Below, in pieces: positions 1 through 7,044 of a stretch of DNA of 17,012 nt (positions within the stretch are counted from its first letter, which is position 1; every line of letters starts with the position of its first letter). Below the pieces are notes generated by a model. The model saw nothing but the letters and a program-made list of their open reading frames with translations. It did no database searches and was not told where the DNA came from. Source of the DNA: Candidatus Latescibacterota bacterium (GTDB taxonomy: Bacteria > Eisenbacteria > RBG-16-71-46 > SZUA-252); NCBI GenBank assembly GCA_016207265.1, contig JACQPZ010000048.1:1-17012 (forward strand), written 5' to 3'. The position numbers and the translations under genes were made by a program.

Positions 1-1086
1 CTCCACGACGGCGTGATCGCGCTCGGGAAAGCGGGAGCGAGGCTCCTCGTGACACGCGACGGGGGGGGCGCTCTCGAGGTCTCCCGGGAGGGCGAGTCCA
101 GGCCGGTGTGGTCCGGATCCTCGAGCGACACCCTCGCGCTCGACCCAGGCGACGGCGGCTACTCGGGCTGGAACGGGAACTGGTACCGCGGGGGCTTTCG
201 CCTCCACGCGTCGAGCCCCGAGGGGCTGACCCTGGTGAACGAGGTCGATCTGGAGGGGTACCTCCGGAGCGTCCTCCCGAACGAGATCGGAACGCCGCCC
301 GAGTCGGACTTCGAGGCGGTCAAGGCGCAGGCCGTCGCGGCCCGCTCCTACACGCTGGCGTATCTTGGCCGGAGGGCCGAGCTGGGGTTCGATCTCTACG
401 CGTCGGTCGAGGATCAGGTCTACGCGGGGAAGACGCTCGAGAACGCCCAGAGCGACCGCGCGCTCGCGGCGACGCGCGGGGAGGTGCTCGTGAGCGAGGG
501 CCAGCCGATCCGCGCGCTCTACTCCTCGGCATGCGGCGGGCGGACAGCCAACGTCGAGGATGTTTGGCCGTGGAACTGGACCCCCTATCTCCGGAGCGTC
601 CGCGACGCGGCGGGGATGGACGCGCGGCCCTATTGCTCGCTCTCCGCGAGCTTCCGCTGGAGGGAGGAGTGGGACGCGCCGGGATTCCTCGCGATGCTCA
701 GGCAGTATGGGCCGCCGGGGGACGCTGCGTCCGGCGCGCTCCGAGGGGAAGTCCTCGACGTGCGTATCGAGCGCCGCTCGCGCTGCGGGCGGATCCAGGA
801 CCTCGCGGTGAGCACGACGGCCGGGGAGATCATGCTCCACGGCGACCGTGTCCGCTGGGCGCTCCGCCGCCCGGGATCGGGCGCGATCCTACGGAGCAGC
901 TTCTTCAAGATCGGCGTGCTGCGCGACGGGGATGGGCGCGCGACGAAAGTGGTCGCGAGCGGCGCCGGTAACGGCCACGGGATCGGTCTCTGCCAGTGGG
1001 GCGCCATGGGCATGGCCCGCGCGGGATCGAGCTACCGCGAGATCCTGGGTCACTACTACAAAACCACGCGCATCGTGCGGATCTGA
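1..1086 (+). CDS. SpoIID/LytB domain protein (5' truncated by window)
   Basis: Probable peptidoglycan-acting protein of the SpoIID/LytB family, whose characterised member SpoIID is a lytic transglycosylase that cleaves glycan strands stripped of stem peptides. The frame is open to base 1, so the true start and any signal peptide lie upstream; the GTG at base 13 is not proposed as the start. Counting from that GTG, the family core begins near residue 78 with EVDLEGYLRSVLPNE, where E91 matches the catalytic Glu of SpoIID, then EAVKAQAVAARSYTLAY (101-117), a SSACGGRTANVEDVW segment (about 170-184) and the C-terminal HGIGLCQWGAMGMA block (about 323-336) with YREILGHYY. Four Cys are unusual for the family. 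No sporulation genes are visible, so a role in vegetative wall remodelling or division is more likely than engulfment. It is convergent with the minus-strand cluster that follows, with a 133-base gap in which no clear terminator is seen. Confidence 0.88.
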   Translation, partial: LHDGVIALGKAGARLLVTRDGGGALEVSREGESRPVWSGSSSDTLALDPGDGGYSGWNGNWYRGGFRLHASSPEGLTLVNEVDLEGYLRSVLPNEIGTPPESDFEAVKAQAVAARSYTLAYLGRRAELGFDLYASVEDQVYAGKTLENAQSDRALAATRGEVLVSEGQPIRALYSSACGGRTANVEDVWPWNWTPYLRSVRDAAGMDARPYCSLSASFRWREEWDAPGFLAMLRQYGPPGDAASGALRGEVLDVRIERRSRCGRIQDLAVSTTAGEIMLHGDRVRWALRRPGSGAILRSSFFKIGVLRDGDGRATKVVASGAGNGHGIGLCQWGAMGMARAGSSYREILGHYYKTTRIVRI

Positions 1087-1219
1087 GGCGGATGGGAGGC
1101 TGGCTGAGGAGGCGCGTCACCGGCTGATGCTCTCGCTCCGCCTCTGGGCAGCGCTCGTTCCCCCGAGGATCGCGATGGCGACTGCCACAGTGACGGCCGC
1201 GAGCGAGCGGCGCGATCGG

Positions 1220-1761
1220 CTATCCGCGCAACCTTTCGATCCGTTCGACCGCCTGCTCGGGGCCGATGTGGAAATCGTTGTAGCGCACGACGCCTTCGCC
1301 ATCGAGGAGCACGACCCACGGAGTCCCACCCGTCCGATAGCGTCGCATGAAGCCGGAAGGTGCCCGGCGCGTGCCGCTATGCCCCACGGGGATCGTCAGC
1401 CCGTAGCGCTTCGCCGTCTTCCGAGCCCCCCCTCCATGTCGTTCACATGGAAGCCCTCGAAGGCGGTCTGGATCGCCACGAAGGCCACGTCATCCGCCCC
1501 CTCGTACTGCGCCATGACCTTCTGCAGCGTCGGGAAGCCGATGGTATGACAACCGGGGCACCAAGCCTGAAAGGCAAGAATGTAGACGACCTTGCCCCGG
1601 AAGTCGGAGACATCGAGGGTCCGCTGGCCCTCGGGCAGCTGAATCCAGTCGGCGACACCCCACGATGGTGCCTGAAGGTCGAGGATGCCCCTGGTTTGCT
1701 CCTGTGCGGGTGCGTACCCCGCGAGAAGCAGACCCATCGCAAGAATGACGATGCGCCTCAT
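1220..1761 (-). pseudogene. TlpA-like thioredoxin-fold protein, split by a -1 frameshift at a C7 run
   Basis: Exported thiol-disulfide oxidoreductase or redoxin-like protein. The ATG at 1761 has a good ribosome site (AAGGAG, 7-base spacing). Residues 1-19 form a signal peptide ending APA, and a thioredoxin active site WCPGC follows at 67-71 (C68, C71). The straightforward frame stops at 1396 after 121 residues. If one G is added to the minus-strand G7 run (plus-strand C at 1426-1432), the reading continues without interruption as EGGARKTAKRYGLTIPVGHS, then a cis-Pro segment GGTPWVVLLDGEGVVRYNDF, and stops at TAG 1220-1222, giving about 180 residues, a normal family length. The second half is therefore clearly part of the same gene. 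It is either a true pseudogene, an assembly or sequencing error in the homopolymer, or, less likely, slippage-expressed. It is the last gene of the minus-strand redox cluster, 79 bases after the SEC-C gene. Confidence 0.85.
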
Positions 1762-1840
1762 GTCGTTTCTCCTTGCTCGGACGGACGCGGGCTCGGCACT
1801 GCATCTCGAAGCTGCACTCGTTGTGTGCGCGCCCCGCCCA

Positions 1841-2329
1841 TCAACGCGCTCCCGCCGGTGGCGGCCCCTGATGCCAGTGACCGTGATTCGGATCCCAGTG
1901 TTGGTTGTTCACGGCGTCGTAGGTCCACGGTGCGGGTGTCGTACCCGGCAGCGATTGTGGTGCCGCAGACGGTGACGATCCGGGCGACTGGAAATTCCGC
2001 GCGGAAGAGGGCGGCGGAGGACCATTATGCCAGTGCCCGTGCGTGGGATCGTAATGACGATTTGCAACCGAGTCGTATTCCCACGGCCTCGGTCCTGCTC
2101 CGTCCGTTGTGCTCAGCGGCGCCACCGGCCGCGAAACCGCTGCGCCGCGATCCCCCGTCCGAGATAGGGCGATGATGGCGATCACGACGGCACCCATCGC
2201 CAGCAAGAGCCAAACGGGAATCCCCGCCGATTTGTGCGTGATCGATAACCCCCTACCGGCGCAGCAGTTCTTATACTTGCGGCCGCTTCCGCATGGACAA
2301 GGCTCGTTCCGTCCGACGTCTCGCTTCAT
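1841..2329 (-). CDS. SEC-C zinc-motif / transmembrane / His-repeat protein
   Basis: Function unknown. The 162-residue protein has three parts. Residues 5-23 are a SEC-C motif (VGRNEPCPCGSGRKYKNCC; C11, C13, C22, C23), the zinc-binding module named from the SecA C-terminus. Residues 37-56 form one hydrophobic segment, likely a membrane helix. After a Pro/Ser linker come two near-identical repeats at about 82-107 and 134-158 with the pattern PW-x-YD-x3-N-x-H-x-DP-x-HGHWH-x-GPPP. The His/Trp/Asp-rich repeats look capable of binding metal and, if the N-terminus is cytoplasmic, would lie in the periplasm. The ATG at 2329 is preceded by a purine-rich AGAAGAGGG directly against the start, so the ribosome site is poor. 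It sits between DUF255 (87-base gap) and the broken thioredoxin, on the same strand. SEC-C identity is secure; the function is not. Confidence 0.85.
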   Translation of the reverse strand: MKRDVGRNEPCPCGSGRKYKNCCAGRGLSITHKSAGIPVWLLLAMGAVVIAIIALSRTGDRGAAVSRPVAPLSTTDGAGPRPWEYDSVANRHYDPTHGHWHNGPPPPSSARNFQSPGSSPSAAPQSLPGTTPAPWTYDAVNNQHWDPNHGHWHQGPPPAGAR

Positions 2330-2375
2330 CCCTCTTCTGCCGGCCGTCCAGCCGATGCGGTCGGGTCTTGCTTTC

Positions 2376-2402
2376 AGGAACGATCATCGCTCGTTGGTTC
2401 CT
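2376..2402. repeat. Inverted repeat between DUF255 and SEC-C genes
   Basis: Six-base perfect arms (AGGAAC at 2376-2381 and GTTCCT at 2397-2402) flank a 15-base loop that itself contains AACGA and TCGTT. It lies 14 bases past the DUF255 stop and 47 bases before the SEC-C start, as read on the minus strand. It could be an attenuating hairpin or an operator. The GGAAC arm resembles the -35 element of many ECF-sigma promoters, but the spacing to a CGTT-like -10 is about 14 bases, shorter than usual. No U-tract follows, so it is not a classical terminator. Confidence 0.4.
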
Positions 2403-2415
2403 CGCGGGGCCGCTC

Positions 2416-4776
2416 TCAACCTCCGGGGGATGAGAATGCCGCACCAGCCTTCGGGCGCGCGTCCAGAGGCGATACCTCTCGGACCTGCTTCGCGAACACG
2501 CCGGGATCCGTGGTCGGGAGCTTGCAGACGCCGCCTTCGCAAACGTAAGCCGTCGCCTTCCCCTCCCGCGCCACCTTCTCTTGTAACAGCGGCACGAGCT
2601 TGGCCTGTGAATCGAGATCCTCGCCCTGTGCGGCGATCGCGAGGATCCGATTGGGGAGGTAGGTCGCCCTCAGGCGCGCGAGGAACGGTTCTGCCTCCGC
2701 GCGGGATCTCGTCGTGACAATGATGACCTCCTTCGGCGTGTCCAGGTAGAAGTCCAAGGCAAGGAGCAGCTCGGAGAGCGCGGTCGGCACCTCGGCGAGC
2801 CGCGTCTTGAGCGACCGGAACGTCCGCTCGGCGCGGACTCTGTAGCGATCCTGGGTCGTGAATTCGGCCAATCGCAGCAGATTGAGAGCCTGAACCGAAT
2901 TGCCCGACGGTTCCGCGCCGTCGTACGTCGGCTTCTCTCGCGCCAAGAGTTCTTCGTGGTCATCCGCGATCAGGAAGAAGCCGCCCGAGATCCTGTCCTC
3001 GAAGTGCCTCTCCAGCGTGGCATCGAGAGCGATCGCCTCACGGAGCCACCGGGACCGACCCGTTGCCTCATGGAGATCGAGCAAGGCCGCGATCAGGAAG
3101 GCGTAGTCGTCGAGGTACGCATCGAATCGGGCCTTCCCGTCCTTGTAGCTCCGCCTGAGGCGGCCATTCTCCAGCATGCGAGTCGAGACGAACTCCGCTG
3201 CTCGTTCGGCCCGGCGGGCGTAGGCCGCGTCGCCCAGGACCAATGCGCTCCGGGCGAAGGCGGAGATCATGAGGCCGTTCCACGACGTGAGGATCTTCTC
3301 GTCCCGAAGGGGCGGGGGACGCTTGGCTCGCGCGTGGTAGAGAACGGGTCGCGACTCCTCGATGGCGGACGCGACCGTCTCGACCGGCGCTTTCAGCTCC
3401 TTCGCGACCTCCTCGAGACTCCTGGGCGTGTGGAGGATGCTCCGCCCCTCGAAGTTCCCGGACGGCGTGACGGCGTAGTAGGCGGCTACGATTCGAGACC
3501 GCTCCGCTCCGAGCACCGCGGCCAGCTCCGACGGCGTCCACGTGAAGAACCAGCCCTCCTCGCGGCGACCGGTCGGGGTTGGACTGTCCGCGTCCGTCGC
3601 GGAGTAGAACCCGCCGTGCGGGGCGCCCATGTCCCGGTCCGCGTATCGTAGGGTCTCCCGGACCACGCGCTCGAATTCCTTTCGGCGCGTCACCTGGAAC
3701 CCGTCCAGATACGCCAGCGCGAGAAGTGCGTTGTCGTAGAGCATCTTTTCGAAATGCGGGACGAGCCAACGTACGTCGGTGGAATAGCGGTGGAACCCCC
3801 CTCCGACCTGGTCGTACATCCCGCCCGCGGCCATCCGTTCCAGGGTCACCGTCGCCATTCGCAGCGCTTGCGGATCGCCCGTGCGACGGTGGTATTGAAG
3901 GAGGAATCGGATGGGAAGGCTGCTCGGGAACTTGGGACTTCCCTTGGGCCCACCGTTGATCTCGTCGAATCTCTCCCGGTATTGCTCAAACGAGGTCTTC
4001 AGAGCCTCGGCGCCCGGGGTATCCGCCGACGTGCGGGCCTCGCTGAGCTGTTTCTGGATCGCCTCCGAGAGCTGATTCGAGTTCTGCGCCACCTGGCTCC
4101 CTTTGGTCGCATAGATCTCCTTCAGCCTCCGCACGACGGTGAGAAATCCCACCGACGCGCCACGATCGCCGTCCCGTGCGGGGAAGTAGGTGCCGCCGTA
4201 GAAGGGCTTGCGGTCCGGCGTCAGCCACACGCTCATCGGCCAGCCTCCCCTGCCGGCGATCAGCTGGACGGCGGTCATGTAGATTCCATCGATGTCGGGT
4301 CGCTCCTCGCGATCGACCTTGATCGCGATGTAGTTCTCGTTCATGTAGCGGGCGATCTCCTCGTCCTCGAACGATTCCTCCTCCATGACATGGCACCAAT
4401 GGCAAGTCGAGTATCCCACCGAGAGGAAGACCGGCCGTCCGAGTCGCCTTGCGTCTTCGAAGGCCTCATCGCCCCACGGGTACCAGTTGACCGGATTGTG
4501 CGCGTGCTGGAGGAGGTAGGGGCTGGACTCCAGAAACAGCCGATTCGTATATCGAGGCGATCCATCGGGGAGAAGGTGACGCGTCCGCGGCATGTAATTT
4601 GCGGTCCGAGACGACCACGCGGTCTCGAGGGCTGAGGCGAGCTTCGCCTCGGCGGGAGGGGCGCCGGGAAGAGGGCCTCCAAAGCCGGACCGTGCTTCAC
4701 CTTCCCCTGCAGAGCGTGTACCGCACGAGAGGACTGCGAGTGCCAGGAGCGCCACCGCGGGCCAGGCTGCGTTCAC
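2416..4776 (-). CDS. DUF255 / YyaL-type thioredoxin-domain protein, probable lipoprotein
   Basis: Large protein (786 residues) of the DUF255 family (YyaL, human SPATA20): an N-terminal thioredoxin fold followed by an alpha/alpha-barrel resembling N-acylglucosamine 2-epimerases. Enzymatic activity in this family is not established. Hallmarks seen are NRLFLESSPYLLQHAHNPVNW (from residue 78), GYSTCHWCHVM with C125 and C128, VDREERPDID (154-163), GGWPMSVWLTP (177-187) and GGTYFP (194-199); the C-terminal AYVCEGGVCKLPT also fits. The GTG start at 4776 is chosen because it gives a hydrophobic leader ending ALAVLSC (C18), a plausible lipobox, so this copy is probably exported and lipid-anchored. The leader is followed by a Gly/Ala/Pro-rich linker. 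It starts one base after the upstream gene's TAA; its ribosome site AAGGAGG lies inside that gene, 12 bases away, implying translational coupling. Confidence 0.93.
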   Translation of the reverse strand: MNAAWPAVALLALAVLSCGTRSAGEGEARSGFGGPLPGAPPAEAKLASALETAWSSRTANYMPRTRHLLPDGSPRYTNRLFLESSPYLLQHAHNPVNWYPWGDEAFEDARRLGRPVFLSVGYSTCHWCHVMEEESFEDEEIARYMNENYIAIKVDREERPDIDGIYMTAVQLIAGRGGWPMSVWLTPDRKPFYGGTYFPARDGDRGASVGFLTVVRRLKEIYATKGSQVAQNSNQLSEAIQKQLSEARTSADTPGAEALKTSFEQYRERFDEINGGPKGSPKFPSSLPIRFLLQYHRRTGDPQALRMATVTLERMAAGGMYDQVGGGFHRYSTDVRWLVPHFEKMLYDNALLALAYLDGFQVTRRKEFERVVRETLRYADRDMGAPHGGFYSATDADSPTPTGRREEGWFFTWTPSELAAVLGAERSRIVAAYYAVTPSGNFEGRSILHTPRSLEEVAKELKAPVETVASAIEESRPVLYHARAKRPPPLRDEKILTSWNGLMISAFARSALVLGDAAYARRAERAAEFVSTRMLENGRLRRSYKDGKARFDAYLDDYAFLIAALLDLHEATGRSRWLREAIALDATLERHFEDRISGGFFLIADDHEELLAREKPTYDGAEPSGNSVQALNLLRLAEFTTQDRYRVRAERTFRSLKTRLAEVPTALSELLLALDFYLDTPKEVIIVTTRSRAEAEPFLARLRATYLPNRILAIAAQGEDLDSQAKLVPLLQEKVAREGKATAYVCEGGVCKLPTTDPGVFAKQVREVSPLDARPKAGAAFSSPGG

Positions 4777-4777
4777 C

Positions 4778-5179
4778 TTACTTTCCGCCCTCCTTCGCCT
4801 GGGGGAGGGGCTTGCCGTCGACCTTATGAAGGACGATCTCCTCCACTCGTGCCTCGGTGTCTCCGAGCGATACGAAGATATCGACGTCGTAGACCTTGCC
4901 CGCCTTGTCCTTGAAATCCACGCAGACTCCGTATCCCTTGGGACTCGCGCTCACGCCCTCGTGCACGTGATCGAAGAGCAAACGAAGTGTCTTGTCGCTC
5001 CGGGGGTCGGTGAGGAAGAAGTACTTCTTGAGCTTGATGTCGGCGGCTACGTACCGCTCGATCTCGCCCCGCACGCGTGCCTTCGCCGTATCGTCGACGC
5101 CGCTGTCGCTCTCGGCTCCAATGAGGGAGCCGGCACTCAGGAGTGACATCAATACGACTGCCGGGAGAAGCCTTTTCAT
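4778..5179 (-). CDS. Small secreted protein of unknown function
   Basis: I do not recognise a family. The 133-residue product begins with a clear signal peptide (MKRLLPAVVLMSLLSAGSLIGA, residues 1-22). The mature part is mixed charge and soluble-looking, with a helix-like segment (about 28-53), then KYFFLTDPRSDKTLRLLFDHVHEGV and a beta-rich half containing YGVCVDFKDKAGKVYDVDIFV, a pattern reminiscent of small periplasmic binding or inhibitor folds but too weak to name. It has a single Cys (in GVCVDF) and a Lys-rich C-terminus. The ATG at 5179 has a strong ribosome site (AAAGGAG, about 6 bases away). It lies 34 bases after the anti-sigma gene and one base before the DUF255 lipoprotein gene, so it should be co-expressed with both; a partner or substrate of the lipoprotein is a reasonable guess only. 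Confidence 0.85.
   Translation of the reverse strand: MKRLLPAVVLMSLLSAGSLIGAESDSGVDDTAKARVRGEIERYVAADIKLKKYFFLTDPRSDKTLRLLFDHVHEGVSASPKGYGVCVDFKDKAGKVYDVDIFVSLGDTEARVEEIVLHKVDGKPLPQAKEGGK
4789..4795 (-). promoter_or_regulatory. Ribosome site of DUF255 inside the upstream gene
   Basis: AAGGAGG on the minus strand encodes the Lys-Glu-Gly end of the secreted-protein gene and also serves the GTG start at 4776, with a rather long 12-base spacing. It supports the GTG start and translational coupling of the two genes. Confidence 0.55.
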
Positions 5180-5213
5180 CGAGATCTCCTTTCAGATCGT
5201 GAAGCGGCTGGGG

Positions 5214-5957
5214 CTAGCCGGAATTCCTACTCCGACACGCCTTGGCCATGTCCAAGAGAGACAACCTGCTCGATCCAACGAAAGCGTGAATCAGCCCAGC
5301 CTCCTTCCAGCTCACCACCTGATAGCCATGGATCGCGGAACACGCGAATCGAGCGTCTCCGGTGCAGCGGTCGCGTGGCAACGCCAGATCCTCGCCGGGG
5401 AAAGCAAAGTAGCTGGCCGAGCCCTCGCGAGATTCGTAGAAGGCGAGAGCTGCCCGCCGGCCGAGAAGGAAGCAGCGCCTTGCCCCGGTCAGGCGGGCGC
5501 TTGCGAGCGAGGGGATCATCACCGGAAAGTCGACGTAGCTCTGCAGGTGGGCGGTGTATTCCTCGATGGTGCTCCGACCTTGGCGATCCGGATGGTCCAA
5601 GTAGCGGATATGATCTTCGACGAGCGCAACGGAGATTGGATCGGTCGCCGGCGCCGATGCGCGCTGCAAATAGAAGACAGCCGCCAACGCCAGCAATACC
5701 ATTGCGGCCATTGCCGCCGCAGCCATCTTCCAGGGCCGAGCCGCCCGCGCGGCGCCCATGGTTCGGAGCAGTCTCACGCGTCCCTGGGCGGACAGGCCCT
5801 CAAAATCCTCGCGGCTCATCGGGATCTTGGCACGATCGAAGAGACTCCGGCATGCTGGGCACGCATCGAGGTGCAGGGCGAGGTCGTCCGGGACAGGCAT
5901 CTCAGCGAGTTCCCCAATGCGCCTCAGCGTCAGCTCGAACTTCCGGCAGTCACTCAC
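5214..5957 (-). CDS. Membrane anti-sigma factor with zinc-finger (ZAS-type) domain
   Basis: Likely antagonist of the ECF sigma factor encoded immediately upstream. Residues 1-45 hold an anti-sigma zinc finger: C4 and then H29-x3-C33-x2-C36 (HLDACPACR), with the usual helical surroundings. A hydrophobic segment at about 76-97 is a single membrane helix. The C-terminal 150 residues should be periplasmic and end with GYQVVSWKEAGLIHAFVGSS, a pattern common in outer parts of such anti-sigma factors. This outer part carries four Cys (C162, C198, C206, C241), which could form redox-sensitive disulfides. The GTG start at 5957 overlaps the sigma gene stop (GTGA), a typical coupled sigma/anti-sigma arrangement. 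Length 247. Release could be by thiol oxidation, metal loss or regulated proteolysis; the sequence does not decide. Confidence 0.85.
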   Translation of the reverse strand: MSDCRKFELTLRRIGELAEMPVPDDLALHLDACPACRSLFDRAKIPMSREDFEGLSAQGRVRLLRTMGAARAARPWKMAAAAMAAMVLLALAAVFYLQRASAPATDPISVALVEDHIRYLDHPDRQGRSTIEEYTAHLQSYVDFPVMIPSLASARLTGARRCFLLGRRAALAFYESREGSASYFAFPGEDLALPRDRCTGDARFACSAIHGYQVVSWKEAGLIHAFVGSSRLSLLDMAKACRSRNSG

Positions 5958-6508
5958 GGCTGGATCCAGCCTCTCTCGCTCGCGAGGCGGTGCAGTGAGG
6001 CCCTCAGTGCGGCCCTACCCCTCGCCACGCGCGACGCGACCGTGCCGGGTGAAACTCCGATGGCCTCGGCCGCCTCTGCGTATCCGTATTCCTCGACGTC
6101 GACCATGAACACCGCGACTGCTTGATCCACGGGGAGGCGGTCGAGAGCGGCGGTGATCTCCCGTGAGGCATCCCGAGCGAGGAAAATCGATCTCAGGTCT
6201 ACCGATATCGGAGGCGCAGTCGCCTCCCGATATCCCCCGTGAGCGCGCTCCTCATCGATCGGTTCTTCCACGATGTTCCTGCGATGTCTGTCCAGAAACG
6301 TGCGGTACAGAATCCGTCCCATCCAGGGACGGAACGAGGCCTGTGTCTGCAGCTTCCCGAAGTTTCGGAAGCCCTTGAGAAGCGAATCTTGCAGTAGATC
6401 CTGAGCCCGGTCCGAATCGCGCTCCAGCCGGCATGCAAGGCGATAGAGATCATCCATCAAGGGGACAAGCAGCTCCTCGAACTGCTTGTTGGTATTCTCT
6501 GGAGCCAA
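5954..6508 (-). CDS. ECF-type RNA polymerase sigma factor
   Basis: Alternative sigma-70 factor of the extracytoplasmic-function class, 184 residues, with only regions 2 and 4. Region 2 spans about residues 10-78 (LYRLACRLERDSDRAQDLLQDS, then FRPWMGRILYRTFLDRHRR). A charged linker follows, then region 4 at about 118-172 with the helix-turn-helix YGYAEAAEAIGVSPGTVASRVARGRAAL. The TTG at 6508 is the likely start because it yields a normal N-terminus and has GGAGA about 10 bases upstream; no ATG lies before region 2. It overlaps the anti-sigma gene by four bases (GTGA). It probably drives this cluster and itself, as is usual for the class, but I could not identify a convincing autoregulated promoter in the 239 bases before tRNA-Asp. 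Confidence 0.92.
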   Translation of the reverse strand: MAPENTNKQFEELLVPLMDDLYRLACRLERDSDRAQDLLQDSLLKGFRNFGKLQTQASFRPWMGRILYRTFLDRHRRNIVEEPIDEERAHGGYREATAPPISVDLRSIFLARDASREITAALDRLPVDQAVAVFMVDVEEYGYAEAAEAIGVSPGTVASRVARGRAALRASLHRLASERGWIQP

Positions 6509-6689
6509 ACGTTCTCGCTCTCCACCCCACGGTCCCCTGCCACCGGGCCCGGTTCACCATGGCCTTGCTTCGTCCACAGACCAAGAGACGCTTCGAGCCA
6601 TCTGTTTTCTTCCTGGATAATGACACGCACGGCCAGCCGATCGGAGGCCCAACGATTCAGTTCTCTCGCTGGACGTGGCACCAATGCCG

Positions 6690-6719
6690 TTGACCCGACG
6701 GCAACCCTGCCCTTAGACT
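6690..6719 (+). promoter_or_regulatory. Possible promoter of tRNA-Asp
   Basis: TTGACC (6690-6695), an 18-base spacer, then TAGACT (6714-6719). This is a fair housekeeping-sigma match and would start transcription about 20 bases before the mature tRNA. Read by eye only. Confidence 0.4.
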
Positions 6720-6747
6720 CTGCGTTCTGCACACGACAAATCGCGGT

Positions 6748-6824
6748 GGGGTCGTAGTTCAGCTGGTTAGAACGCCTGCCTGTCACGCAGGAGGTCGCGG
6801 GTTCGAGTCCCGTCGGCCCCGCCA
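6748..6824 (+). tRNA. tRNA-Asp (anticodon GTC)
   Basis: A full cloverleaf can be drawn. The acceptor stem GGGGTCG (6748-6754) pairs with CGGCCCC (one G-U), followed by discriminator G and an encoded CCA (6822-6824). The D arm is GTTC/GAAC. The anticodon stem CCTGC/GCAGG encloses CTGTCAC, with anticodon GTC at 6782-6784. The T arm contains GTTCGAGT. Length 77. It stands alone rather than in a tRNA cluster. Confidence 0.97.
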
Positions 6825-6948
6825 TCTACCGCGCGATGCCGCAGCGTCTTAGCCCGGGCTCGCCGTCCCCGGCCCTCCCATGGATCCCAACTGGATTCCC
6901 CACCCTCCGGGACCTCCGTCCCGCCCGGCCGAAACGCCTCTTTTTCCG

Positions 6949-6977
6949 TTGACGGGGCCTGGGTCGATCCTTAATTT
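6949..6977 (+). promoter_or_regulatory. Possible promoter of the acidic-tail gene
   Basis: TTGACG (6949-6954), a 17-base spacer, then TAATTT (6972-6977), an AT-rich patch in an otherwise GC-rich leader, about 80 bases upstream of the acidic-protein start. The -35 is good; the -10 is weak. Confidence 0.35.
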
Positions 6978-7044
6978 CCCGCTCGCGGTTTTTCCAGGGC
7001 TGCCGGTAGCGCGTCGCCGGTTAAGCCCAGTCCAACCAGCTTGC

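Noticed and set aside
1117..1329. Separate small gene at the end of the redox cluster
   Set aside because: This frame does not carry the restored thioredoxin C-terminus; its translation is Ser/Arg-rich low-complexity sequence, while the frameshifted reading to 1220 explains the region.
1360..2175. 271-codon plus-strand open frame
   Set aside because: Lies opposite the thioredoxin-like and SEC-C genes, both with recognisable motifs and signal or membrane segments.
6748..6824. tRNA-Asp as an island attachment site for the sigma/redox cluster
   Set aside because: Integration normally uses the tRNA 3' end; the cluster lies on the 5' side, there is no integrase and no repeat of the tRNA 3' end was noticed.
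6457..6825. Minus-strand open frame beginning MAGPTGLEPATSCVTGRRSN
   Set aside because: This N-terminus is the known false translation of the antisense strand of tRNA-Asp; the rest covers the tRNA leader and the sigma gene start.
6851..6860. AGCCCGGGCT palindrome after tRNA-Asp as a terminator
   Set aside because: No T-run follows and the stem is only five base pairs without a loop.
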